A stretch of DNA of 64,000 nt, taken from Symsagittifera roscoffensis. Its lineage: Eukaryota; Xenacoelomorpha; Acoela; Convolutidae. The stretch lies in contig NC_087064.1 of assembly GCF_963678635.1 (NCBI RefSeq), forward strand, positions 56,552,338-56,616,337, read 5' to 3'. This document shows positions 22,640 to 33,533 of the stretch, one piece after another (positions within the stretch are counted from its first letter, which is position 1; each line of letters opens with the position of its first letter). The position numbers and the translations under genes were made by a program. The notes under the pieces were generated by a model. That model did no database searches and was not told where the DNA came from. It saw only the letters and a program-made list of their open reading frames with translations.

Positions 22640-25466
22640 GGAGATGGTCAGGGGTTTCTATATTAGGGTTATTAAGTTGTGAAATGGAGTATAAAACTGA
22701 AATATCTGAATTAGTGTCCGAAATCATGCTTGATGTTATATTAATAGTTAGAAAATCGGGTGGCGGGAAAGCAAAAAGTGGGATTATTGTGATTGGAGTG
22801 TTGAGGTTGGTTGGATGGGAGTTTGAGCGGTGTAGGGATCCAAATTGTCGGCTCATCGTGGGCTAAAAAAATGATTATTTTGAGACTGAAAAGCGGTGGT
22901 ATGGGGTTGTTCTAAAGTTTGTTCATATGTATTATCATCTTGTGAGTGATGTGTCATTATATGTTGTATGGGACTTTGCGATATGTTTGGTCTAAGATTT
23001 GAGTTATGTGTTATTGCTAGGTTTCGGAAATTACGTGGGACTAAGGATAATGGATGGTTATGTAGTAGGGGTGGCAACTGTGGTGCTGTAGGCGTTACTT
23101 CTATGTTATTATGTTCTTCGTTGTATGTGTTCTGTGTTGACGCTATTTTTGTATTATATTCTTTGATTTGTGCGTCTAGAAGAATTTTGTTAATTGATGA
23201 TGAAAAAATTTCAAAAAATCCTGCAAATAGTATGCGTGCTACACTTGCTTGTCTATTTACTTGTGTGTGTATAGCGCATGTGTTATAGATTCCTTTTAAG
23301 AGTGAAAAAAGAAATCCTATAAAGTTAAACATTGCGTATAGGATAGTTAATTTTTCTAAGATGTAATAGGGCCATCCTAGAAAATCGAGAATTTTATTTT
23401 TTAGTGTAATTAAGCTAAAAATTTTTATAGGTGAAATATCTTGCGGTCTGTATTTTTCACCGTTTAGATATAATGTCTTTAATGTCTTTAAAATATCCGC
23501 CATAATCTTGTGTATAGACATCTGCAAATCCTGCGGTTTCGGCAAGTTTGCGTAAGTTTTGGTCAATTGATTGTCTTTGTATAGTGTCCATTTGTGTAAA
23601 TGATTCCTGGAATTGTTGTGTTCTAATGTGGTGTTGGATATCGGATTTTGAATATATTCCAATTGATTGTAAATCAATATTTGGGTTACGAGCAATAGCT
23701 CTGATGCTTTTGGGTGAATATTTTTTGAGTGATTGCATTAACGTGGGGCATGGGGTAAGAAGATAATATTTATCTTCATCAGGGTTCAATCGTACGACAT
23801 TGTGGCTATTTTCTGATCCACATGGGACTGCGGTATCCCAAAAATATGTTCGTCTTGAAAGTGTGTCAACAAAATGTACTTTATTTTTATAAAAGATAGG
23901 GATTCTTTTATAGCATCTTTTATCTTCAAAAACATATAGTGGTGATACTTTTTTGGTACAAGTATGAAACCATAAAATGTTTCCTTTGTATTTTAGAAAA
24001 TTTGATCTATATCCTGATAGTAAATATCCTGCGTAGGGTATTTTTAACACTGCTAGTGCAAGTGATTGTAGGATTTGTGTCCTTTCTAATTCGCATAGTT
24101 GGTGAAGTGTTTCTAATTCGGAGAGTGACATTTCTTGAAAAATTCGACTAATCGTGTAGTCTAACTTCATATCTAAGTGGATATCATAGTGGATATTACC
24201 AAAATAAGAATTATTCATTAGTGATAGTTCTTGTAAACGTGTGCTTCTAGTGTCATGTGGCTTTAGATGTCCACCAGGTTGACTATTACTTTTTTGAAAA
24301 TTAACTGGTATGTAAGATGTTCCTTCGTGTAGAGGATGACCTGTGGCATAAGGGTCAATTTTTATTTTTCCAGTGGTCATGTCGAAAACTTTTTCGTATT
24401 CAACTAATATTTCAGAATATTGTGTTTTGTGAAGTGGGTTTCTGTATTTGCATGCGATTTCTGTTTCTTGATATATTTGAAAATGTGTTAATTTATTTTC
24501 TATATTATGGATATTTCGAAAATCAGTACTTTGTTTTCGTGATGGATGGACTTGCTCATATGGAATTGATGGTATAAAATATTTTTCGTGAAATTTTATC
24601 ATTCGAGCGTTTTTTTTGCTACTTGAAATGTTGTACATGTATCTTCGGGAAACCAAACAATTGTTGCTTGTGTCCGTGTTGTAGGATCACAATAACCTTG
24701 ATCGTTTTTACAGGGTAGTCTAATTCCTTGATAGATCATTGTGTTGTCGGATAAATCTCGTGTGAGTTGTATTTTTTCGAGTTGTATTTTCCAATCGAAA
24801 AACATTATTTCTTGATATCCTTTATTTTTTGTGTCTGCTTTGCAGTTTGATGGGTTATTTATACCAATGTGTGGTATCCAGTGCTTATCGTGTATGTCAT
24901 AAGTTAATCTTCCGTGTGCGCCGTTGTATGGGTATTTTTCATCTAGTTTTATATGTCCTTGATATCTTTCAAGTTCTGCTTGATGTACAGAATCGGCAAA
25001 GACTTGAAAATATACTATTTTTCTGTCGGTGTTTTTATTTTTTGTGATGTTTAATCTGAGTAGCTCGTTTTTACAATCCTCAATTTAGATGTAGAAGTCG
25101 TTCTATATTACTTTGGTAGAATGATTCGTGGTCAAGTCGGTTTTTATTTCCGTTTGAAACTTGTGAACAGTGTACTCTCTTTTCGGAAAATGTTGCTGTA
25201 AATTTATATCCTATGACGGTTGTTGCTCGGGATTTTGAATATAGTGTCGCTATTACATTTGTAGTTTCTACAGCTTGTGGTTCCGTTTCGCATTGTGATA
25301 CTTGATTTATTGCATATTTGTGTAGAGTTTTTTGTTCATTTTCTTCACAATCGTAGTGTGTTACTAATAAGTTCTGGGCTCCTGTGCGGGGAGAAGGATT
25401 TGTGTTCGGATCGGAGATTATTAGAAAAAGGAGTTGGAGAAATATCAATATTTTTAGAATACACAT
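22575..25466 (-). pseudogene. env: Element A env-like membrane glycoprotein gene, frameshifted
   Basis: This is the position of an envelope gene, downstream of integrase. The first piece (25466-25080) begins with a signal peptide-like hydrophobic segment (residues ~4-17) and has Cys-rich ectodomain features. The frame then shifts near 25080 and again near 24630 at an A-run, where two pieces overlap (24805-24599 and 24656-23457). They carry Cys-containing motifs such as CDPTTRTQATIVWFPEDTC and CYKRIPIFYKNKVHFVDTL. A further shift near 23470 leads to a piece (23695-22853) with a strong membrane segment around 23285-23365 and an amphipathic, then Pro-rich tail continuing to 22575. The layout is signal peptide, ectodomain, one or more C-terminal membrane segments and tail. 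The Cys pattern recalls the gB-like class of fusion glycoproteins acquired by some retroelements (chuvirus-type), but this is a tentative assignment. The copy is broken. Confidence 0.6.
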
Positions 25467-26530
25467 GTGTATGATAATCCTGAGTACGGGTTATTAAATG
25501 TGATGTAACCAATTGTCTTTTTGGTATATCTGTCGTATTTATATATTACTTCAGTTGTTATAAATGGTGGTGGTAGCGATTGAGTTGTTATATTTGGTAG
25601 GTTTAACGGGTAAGGATGTTGAGCAATGTTGTTTAGTTTAACCGTGATTTCAAATTTTAATTGTAGACTATTTTGTTGGAGTGTTTGGATGTTATGGTCA
25701 CGAAGGTCTTCGTGGATGTCCTGTCTATACTGTAGTCTATGGAGTGCCCAGTTGTGGAGTCGGTTACTTTCCGGATGTTGTCCAAATAATGGTGGGGGTG
25801 CTGTGAACGTGTTCCAATCTAATCTTAAAGAGATATTTGTTGATGATTGTTCTCGATATCTAGCGTCGAGGTTATTTGGAAAATTTAGGGGGAAAGGCGT
25901 CGGTGAAATCTGGCTTATTGATGGTGTTGACGGTAGTGATAATGTTTCTGGTAGTGATGATGATGTTGTTGTATCCGTAGAAATATCTATTGGGTCATTT
26001 ATTAAATTTGGTTCACCTTGTGTGAATGATTGTGTTGTCCAATATGGTAGTCGTGATGTTTGGTTTGGGGGGTTAAAGGGATTTTTACGTATTTGTTCAG
26101 ATGTTGGTGTTGAGGGTATACTTGAGGTGCTACGTTGTGAAAGAAGTGTAGGGGTTTCCGGTAATATGCTAATTGGGTTTTCTGGAGTACTTGGTGATGG
26201 GGATTGGGGTATATCAAAATGATCTCGGGGGGTTTGAAAATTTCTATTTCGACGTGGATGTATAATTTGTCTATTTATTTCAACTGTATTTTGGTTTTGA
26301 CTAATATTTCTTATTCTACTTAATTCTTGTGGTAGTGTTGGGTACAAGTTATGTGTTGGTTCACTTAGAGGTGCATGTCGCTGAACTGGTTCTAGTGGTT
26401 CAGATAAGCGAGCGTGTCGTTCTTCAAAAGTGTATGGGTTATCTTGGAAAGAAATTCGTGTAAATGTGGGGGGTTTTGTCGGGTTGTCGGGTTTGTAGGT
26501 ATTGTCGGGTTTTCTTGGGATGTTGTCGGT
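25454..26530 (-). CDS. Element A Pro/Ser/Thr-rich ORF upstream of env
   Basis: The frame is open from about 26530 and stops at 25454. There is no early ATG; a TTG at 26347 is the first alternative start. The product is rich in Pro, Ser, Thr and Asn, with charged N-terminal stretches, and its C-terminus becomes more ordered (FITTEVIYKYDRYTKKTIGY). It overlaps the env start by 13 nt. The upstream edge has an AG preceded by pyrimidine/A-rich sequence near 26540, so entry by splicing of a subgenomic RNA is possible. It could be an env leader region or a separate protein. No family was recognised. Confidence 0.45.
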   Translation of the reverse strand, partial: TDNIPRKPDNTYKPDNPTKPPTFTRISFQDNPYTFEERHARLSEPLEPVQRHAPLSEPTHNLYPTLPQELSRIRNISQNQNTVEINRQIIHPRRNRNFQTPRDHFDIPQSPSPSTPENPISILPETPTLLSQRSTSSIPSTPTSEQIRKNPFNPPNQTSRLPYWTTQSFTQGEPNLINDPIDISTDTTTSSSLPETLSLPSTPSISQISPTPFPLNFPNNLDARYREQSSTNISLRLDWNTFTAPPPLFGQHPESNRLHNWALHRLQYRQDIHEDLRDHNIQTLQQNSLQLKFEITVKLNNIAQHPYPLNLPNITTQSLPPPFITTEVIYKYDRYTKKTIGYITFNNPYSGLSYTCVF

Positions 26531-27598
26531 GAGGACTGACTGTGTGATTGTTGGTTAGCAATTTTGAGGGTTTTTTGATTGATTTCTTTTAGTGAAAAAA
26601 TTTATGTTTATTAGAGTATTCTTCAAGAAAAAGAATTGAAAGGATTGTTGCTAAGGCGAATGTTATGATTGCCTTCTTTATACATTTGCATATTGTCAAT
26701 ATTAGGGATGATAAAAATGTTATAAAAATTACAAATAGTAAAAAAAATATCTGTTCTACTAAAAATGGTTCGTATCATTTAAATAAACTTTGAGTTTTTG
26801 TACCTGTGAATATGGTCAATGACTTGAGAAAAGTGGAGATATATTTCAAATAGGGAGTAGAAAATTTAAAAAATATTGCAAAAAATGATTAAAATTATTA
26901 TAAAAGCTTCAAAAGTATCAAAGAGAAATATGAATAAAAGTTTAAGTATTGTTAAAAAGTTTATGAAAATGTTGAAAATTGTGTTGACTGATCGAGAGAA
27001 GAGCATTTAAGAAATGGCTTCTTGGTCGAATATTTTTTGTTGTTTGGGGCAATTTTCAAGTGTGGTCGAATTATTTATTGATTTTTTGACAAGTGGGTTG
27101 AGTTTTTTGAAAAATTGTTGGGGGCGAATTTTATGGTGTTCGGGAGGTCTTCTTTGCTTTATTTTTATTTGTCAGGTGATCTGGGGTATTTTTGAGATTT
27201 TTGTACTTTAGGCTAAATTAATATGGTCGTATTTTTACTTTAGGCTAATTTAACATTTTTGTTTGGGGAGTTTTTGAGGTCTGAGTTGGGAAAATATTGT
27301 TGATTTTTGCGTTATTAGATAAGAGAGGGTTATGATATTATGGTGGTATTTATTTTAGTTGTCAAGTTTGAGTGGTTTTCTTATTTTTGACCTGGAGGTT
27401 GTAAAGTTATAGTTATATATATGCTTGGAGTTTAATATCTTTCGTCTAATTGGTTTGTGTTAGAGTTATAGAAGGTGACGGATTGAATGAATCCTATTGG
27501 CTAATTTTGAACTAGAATCGCTGCGTGTTTGCAGCATGTTATTTTGAAAAATGAAAATTCAAAATGTTTCAGAGGTGCAAATATTATTAATTTTAAAA
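26531..27598 (-). other. Element A pol-env intergenic stretch
   Basis: AT-rich, with multiple stops in all minus-strand frames. It probably includes splice-acceptor sequence for an env message. No gene was recognised. Confidence 0.4.
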
Positions 27599-29331
27599 TT
27601 AAAGCTGTTTTTGAAATTCAACTTTCTTTAATATTTTAGATTGTGGGATGAATGTTTTGTAGTTTTTACGTGGTTGATTTCTAAGTCGTGATGACTCTCT
27701 ATGTTCTGATTTCTCGACTTGTTCTTGTGGTATAATTTTTTAATCATTTTTCTATTTTTCCTTTCTTTTTGAGATATTTTTTGATCTAGCTTTTTTGTAT
27801 TGTTTTGGGTTGTAGTTGGTTTTTTAGTTTTTTTTTCAAGGTGAATGTCATTTTGTTCATTTATTTCATTTTCCGTATGTGGGTGATTTTGAATGACTTT
27901 TAAACCTGTGAAAAAAAAATTGAGTTAATTTGCGTAGTGCGTACTCTTTTGGGTAGTAAGGCAATAGGTTGTTCCGATGTTGAACAATTTCTTTTTGGTT
28001 TGAATGTGATTTTATATGTTACGTCAGTGGGTTTGGCAATTATTTGGTATGGTCTTTTGCGAAGGGGTTGTAATTTTTTTAGAAATTCCTTTTTGTGTAT
28101 TAAAATTGGGTATTAAGACAAATATTCCAATTTTTAAATCTGAGGCTGGTGTAAAGCGTGAATTTATTTGTTCATTTATGTTTTGCCTTTGTAACAGTTT
28201 TTTTGTTACTCTTTGGTAAATTTCATTGTGTTTTTTATCTCTATTTAAAATCCATTCGGTGTGTGTACCGGAGGCTAATTTAAGGATTTGTAGGTGTTGA
28301 AAATGCTCTTCATCATGCGTGTGTAAAAGTAGGTTATCACAAACTGAGTCTTTATTCGGTTGGCAATGACATTGTGCATTTTTATGAGAGTTTGCTGTAA
28401 ACATAATTGGTTTACTTGGCTTTTTATTAAAAGCCATTTCGTATGGTGACATTCCTCGAGTTGTCGTAATTTGTGAATTATATGCTAAGGGAAATAATTT
28501 TACGTCTGCTGACCATTCTGTGTATCTTGTATCATTTCCATTTATGATACATCTAAGATATTCTTGTAGTGAACGGTTCATACCTTCGACTAAACCGTTT
28601 GTCCAAGGTGCATGAGATGTACGCGGTTTGTGCTGAATGTTATATAAATGACATAGTGTGATGATTTCATTATTTATGAATTCTGTACCGTTGTCTGTAA
28701 CTAAAATTTCTGGTAATCCGAATTTAGCTATCCAGTGTTCATAAAGTGTTGCGTAAGCATAATAAGCGTTACAATATGGTACTGGGTTGAGTGCTACATA
28801 ATGTGTAAATGCATCAACAATTACCATAATTTAGGAGTTTCCTTCAGAGGATGGTGAAATTGGTCCTTTTGTATCGAATGAAATACGGTGGTTAAAATAT
28901 AAACTTTGTCCTTTAAAATCTTGTTTTTGTGCTATTTGTTTTTGATTTGGATAAGGTTTATTTAGCTGACATACTATACAATCATTGCATAGTACTTTTA
29001 TCCAAATTGGTGCATTTGGGAAATAAAAATTTTGTGTAAAATTTGAATATGTTTTCTCTGATCCAGAGTGTCCTTTAATGTTTTGTGTATGTGAAATGTT
29101 AAAAGCTATTAGAATCATACTTAAAGGGAGACAGGGAACTGTAGAATCATTTAATTGATATTCTAGAAGGTCTGTGTTTTCATTAATTGTTTTATTATTA
29201 AATTTTCGGAAATATCGGAGGAGTGTTTTATTTCCTAAAATTGTGGTATCTGCTTTTACGGGCTTAGTTTTGTATTTGTGCCATGATTTTAGTTGTCTAA
29301 TTACTGGGTCAAGATTTTGATATTGTTTCAA
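27599..29331 (-). pseudogene. pol: Element A integrase, interrupted
   Basis: The zinc-binding domain (29331-28831) shows the H-H-C-C pattern (NISHTQNIKGHSG, then CNDCIVC). The catalytic core follows: the first Asp in RISFDTKGP, the second in VTDNGTEF, and the Glu in PWTNGLVEG with the canonical 35-residue D-E spacing. So the DDE triad survives. A single in-frame TAA at 28831-28833 splits the core. After about 28050 the frame shifts, and a C-terminal DNA-binding tail rich in Lys/Asn can be followed to a stop at about 27600. This enzyme would insert the cDNA into host DNA. It is non-functional here without suppression of the stop. Confidence 0.8.
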
Positions 29332-30108
29332 GATATTAATCTTAATTTTATGTGTTGGAGGGAGAAAAATATTTTCAATTTCTAATTTAGATAAGGGAAT
29401 TGTGTCAAGTGGGTCATGGAGGTCAAAAACTTAATTTATTGTGTATTTTGAATCATTTGTTTGTGGTCCTGATAAATTTATTTTATCAGTTAAATTTTCC
29501 TTTTCAATTAACGGAAAAAGGTCTTTTTTATTTGAGTGGTGTTTTATTCGTTTTTGTTGGGTGTTATTTTTTATCCATTGTGAGTATGGAATTGGTTTGA
29601 AAGTTGATGTTCCAAGTAGATCAACTTCGTAGTGATTTTTTTGGCAATCTAACTAAAGTGGGAAGTGTTGTAGGTTATTTATTTGTAATTGTTCAATGTC
29701 AGTTTTTACTGCAAATTTGCATTTTAGTCGGGGTAATGTTTCGTCTTTTGCAAGATAAAATTTTATATTTTTGGGTATTTCAACTGTAGTTTTTCGTGTA
29801 AGTAATTCAGGTGGTATATTTCGACTTAATGTATCTGGTAATGCAAGATTCTTTCCTGCTGTCCAAATTATATGTAAGTTTGGAAATTTCATTAGAATTA
29901 ATTGAAATCTATAAACTCGGTGATTTGGATTTGACTTTTGTGTAAAGAGAAAAATGATTGGTTTATGATCTGTGAATAGAACTGTTGGATGTTTTGATCC
30001 AAGTATCAGAAATTCATATTCTGTAAGTGTATAAATTATAGCTGTACATTCTCTCATTAGAGTTGAGAGTCGTAGCTCTGCTTGAGTGAATAATCGGGAA
30101 TTTGTCAT
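29332..30108 (-). pseudogene. pol: Element A RNase H and linker, interrupted
   Basis: RNase H spans the end of the RT piece and 30108-29653. Four acidic positions are visible: MCDASNFG in the preceding frame, then RECTAII, LFTDHKPI and LPDTLSRN. It is separated from RT by a frameshift near 30110. A TAG at 29653-29655 and a TAA near 29431 interrupt the linker to integrase, which is otherwise open in the same frame. Confidence 0.75.
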
Positions 30109-31054
30109 ATAAGGTTCATTTTATTTGTACCACTGTGTGATTGTAGTAATGCTGCGCCGATGCCAAAATTTGAAGCATCGCACATTGCATAGAATGGTTG
30201 ATTTGGATCTGGGATTGTGTTTGAAATTAGTTCAGTTAAAAGTTTTTTAATTTCTTCAAATCGTGTTTGATGTTCAGTGGTCCATTCAAAATTATTTTGT
30301 TGTCTGAGGATATTATAGATTGGTCTTAAATATAATTGCATTTTGTAGACGTACTTGCTTAAGAAATTTAACATTCCAAGGATTTCTTGGATTTTCTTTT
30401 TGTTTGTTGGTGGTTGAAGTTTTTGAATAGCATCAATGCGTGATTTTAATGGAGTGATTGTGTTTCTTTCTATATTATGTCCTAAAAATTTAACTCGTGT
30501 TAAAAAGAAGTGTGATTTATTGGGGGCGGCCTTCAGATTTTTGTTCTGAAGTATTTTATGATAGTGTTCTAAAACTGTTAACATTTCTTCTTTTGTCTGT
30601 GATTGCATAAAAACATCGTCTAAATAGGTGATTGCGTTTTTCTTAAGTATTAGTGGTCTAAAAATTTTGCTCATAAAAGCTGAAAATGCTGCTGGTCCTA
30701 TGGATATTCCATAGAATAGGCGGTTGAATTCATATTGTTGATTTCCGATAACAAATTGTGTTAAACGTCGTGATTGTTCATCTAGTGGCATTTGATTGTA
30801 TGCACTATTCATATCTGCGGTTGTAAAGTATTTTCCGTTTATTTTTGTTAAAATAACTTGTATTGGTTCAATAGGCCAATTGCATTTTGATTCGTCTATT
30901 AGTGAATTGAGATATCTAGCGTCTAGAACTATTTTTAATGATTCTCGATTTGCTAGGATTATAACAGGGTTAATAAATGTGTTACCTTTTGGTTGTTCTT
31001 CTTTGTTTATTGGTGAGATAATTTTGTATTGTTCTAAAATATCTAGTAATCTAT
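30105..31054 (-). pseudogene. pol: Element A reverse transcriptase domain
   Basis: A Ty3-type RT. The fingers region is read from about 31054 (GNTFINPVIILAN, LDARYLNSL). It is followed by FTTADMNSAYNQMPL, the block containing FYGISIGPAAFSAFM, and the catalytic YLDD (about 30609-30626). The thumb and connection continue into RNase H. Start-to-stop open sequence from the first ATG is 30812-30105. The upstream part is in the same frame but lacks an ATG because a frameshift near 31065 separates it from the preceding segment. Catalytic aspartates are intact. Confidence 0.85.
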
Positions 31055-32109
31055 TTACCTTATCGTGTAAATGAATTGGTACTTTACTTGCTCTTTATTT
31101 TTGAAAACTGCGTCAGGTTTTAACGTGAGATGTAGTGATGAACTGATTTTCCCAACATCAAATTTTGATGTTGCGTAGACTGTTGAATTTTTTAACAGTT
31201 GTTTTGCTAGTTTGTCAAGTTCGATTCGTGTAATTTGCGAGTGTTCAAAGTTAAACATCGTTAAAAATTGTTGTTGTTCTTTTGTGTAATTTGTTATATT
31301 GAAAGTTGGTTTAAAATATGGTGTTTTTGTGAAATAATCTGTGTTCCTCTTTTCATTGCTTATTATGTTTTTTATGGATAGTTCCTCGTTAAGAATTGTG
31401 GATTGACAAATATCTAATAATTGGAATATATTATTTACGCGGTATGCTATTTCATGTACGGGTGATAAAGTAGCGTTTGTTTCGCAATATCCTAAAAGTC
31501 CTAAGGGTAATGTTACTTGATACGGTGTATTGTTATACACATGTAGCAAAATGATGTCTGAATTCGTATTTTTCAAATATTTTATAGATGAAATTGTGAT
31601 TTTGAAAAACTTATGAATAGGTTTAAACTCAAAGTCTGACATAAAGAGTTGTTGTTTATATTGACTTTTATCATATTGGTGAACTGGTTTTATTGAAAAA
31701 TTATATATATTTCCTGATAGTGGTTTCAGGTGTTTCCGTTGTTGGTTATAAATTGGATAAAATTTTGAGAAAAATGGTGGTTGTTTATTTAATCTTTGAA
31801 AAAATGTTAGAGCTGTATTTTTTGTTTTTTTTTGTACTTATCTTTGATTAGTATTTTACTATTCAAGATGTTGATTGTTGGTATATATTTTGATAAAAAT
31901 GGTATGCCAATGATATTGTGTTTAATATCAGTGATATGAAATATTTGTTTAAATGGTTTGTTTAGAATTTTATTTTGCTCCATTGTTCTTGTGGGGAGGA
32001 GGAATCATTGGACTTTTCCATAATTTACTAATGTTGATCCTTGTGCTATTGCTAGTTTACTAGAGGTTGCAAGAGGCATTAATTTTGGATGTAATGTTTT
32101 GATTTCAAT
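31055..32109 (-). pseudogene. pol: Element A protease-RT spacer
   Basis: The longest open piece is 31642-31055 (195 aa, beginning near MSDFEFKPIHKF). It contains no recognised catalytic motif and looks like the linker between protease and RT. The segment between 32109 and 31643 continues the protease frame but contains at least one in-frame TGA near 32010. Confidence 0.6.
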
Positions 32110-32475
32110 TCATCTGGGAATATTAATTATGTTTGATTCTGCTCCTGAATCAATTAAAAAATCAATTTCAAGATCTGGTGGTTGAAATTCTTTGTTTCTT
32201 GGACTTTCTAAGAGAAATGGTTTTGTCCAAATTTTTTCTCTGGGTTGTTCTTTTTGTATATTTTGATAAATATGATTTGTGTTTAAACATTTTGTTATGT
32301 CATTTTCATTGGGTTTATTTACCTTGTTAATTTCGTTTATTTCTTGTGCAGTTTGTGTAGTATAGATGGGTTCAATATAATAATTGTGAAGAAGTTCCAA
32401 TTGATTTTCATATATATGTGATGTAAAAGGTTGTTCATATATAATAGGTTCGTAGTCGTTTTCGACTGTTATCAT
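32110..32475 (-). pseudogene. pol: Element A aspartic protease, N-terminal part
   Basis: The catalytic motif IDSGAES (DSG type) lies near 32140. It is preceded by an acidic, Tyr/Asn-rich stretch. The frame is stopped by TGA at 32107-32112, only a few residues after the active site, so the protease is truncated. The family normally works as a homodimer, cleaving Gag and Pol in the particle. Confidence 0.7.
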
Positions 32476-32559
32476 ATTTACGGAGATGGTATTTTCTGTA
32501 TCACTTTCTGTATCTGATGATCCACAGTTTATTTGATTTAGTTGTAGTTCGTTATTTCC

Positions 32560-33533
32560 TGTGTCATCAATACCTGGGGGTCTGATGTTGTTTCTTCATT
32601 TGACTGTACTTGATTAATTTGTCTTTGATGTTTTGGTGTACTACTTCTGTATCGATGTTTAGAATTATTATAATGGTTATTATTCCTATGTGGTGATTGG
32701 GAATAATTTCTATATTGATTATTATAACTTGAATTTCGATTTTTTGAATTATTCCGTGATCTGTTTTGATAATTGTCATTTGGTCTGTGATAGTTTTATC
32801 TGTTATATGAGTTATTTCTTGATCGATTGTTCGGGTAATTCTGATTTCGATTGTTCGAATAACTTCTATTTCGATTATGTGAATAGTTTCTATTTCTGTT
32901 ATATGATGAGTTTCGTGATTGATTATTGGAATAGTGTTTTTTTCTTGGGTTTGATTGGGAATTGGATCTAGAAACAAATTGTGTTGCATTTGAATTTGAT
33001 CTCGTATAATTATTTCGACTATTTGATCGATTATAATGATTTTGTGAAGAATTCTGTGTATTTCTTCGTTCTGGTGATCTTCCTCTATAACTTGAGTTAT
33101 ATGATGATTGATTCCTTGTGTAATTGGTGTTGTTCGGAAGTGGTTTTCCTGAACTGTTGTTGCTGTATACATTTTTGTTTGGTAGATTTTGATCTTTCTT
33201 CATATATTGATAGAATGATTTATTTGGTTCTTAATGCTTTTGAGCTTTGTTTTGGTTATCTTGTTGTTTTTGTCTACATTCGGAAATACTATGTCCGTAT
33301 CGTCGGCAATAATTACACCATTTTTTGAAAGATGGTTTGCCTTTAAAATTTGGGTGTTTTTCATAAATATTTAGTATTTCAGTGATTTTTTCAACTAGGT
33401 CTGTATCTGCTTCCTGTATGTTATTTATATGTGTAGTGTTTGTTTCAATTCGATTAACATATTGTAGTTTTAGATTTTCTGTTTCTTCGAGTTTCATTGT
33501 GATTTCCGCTTGCTCTAGTTTGTCTACTAGTTT
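32560..33533 (-). pseudogene. gag: Element A nucleocapsid region: zinc knuckle and Asn/Arg/Ser/Tyr-rich tail
   Basis: A Cys-His box reading CNYCRRYGHSISEC (CX2CX4HX4C) lies near 33300. A long low-complexity basic tail rich in Asn, Arg, Ser and Tyr follows. All of it is in the same frame as the upstream gag ORF but is split by a TGA at 33534-33536, a TAA at 33231-33233 and a TAA at 32796-32798. The function is RNA packaging. Open frames in other registers across this low-complexity region are shadows. Confidence 0.75.

Noticed and set aside
32567..33328. Ile/Thr-rich and Tyr/Asn-rich proteins in alternative frames
   Set aside because: They are shadows of the Asn/Arg/Ser/Tyr low-complexity Gag tail read in other registers.
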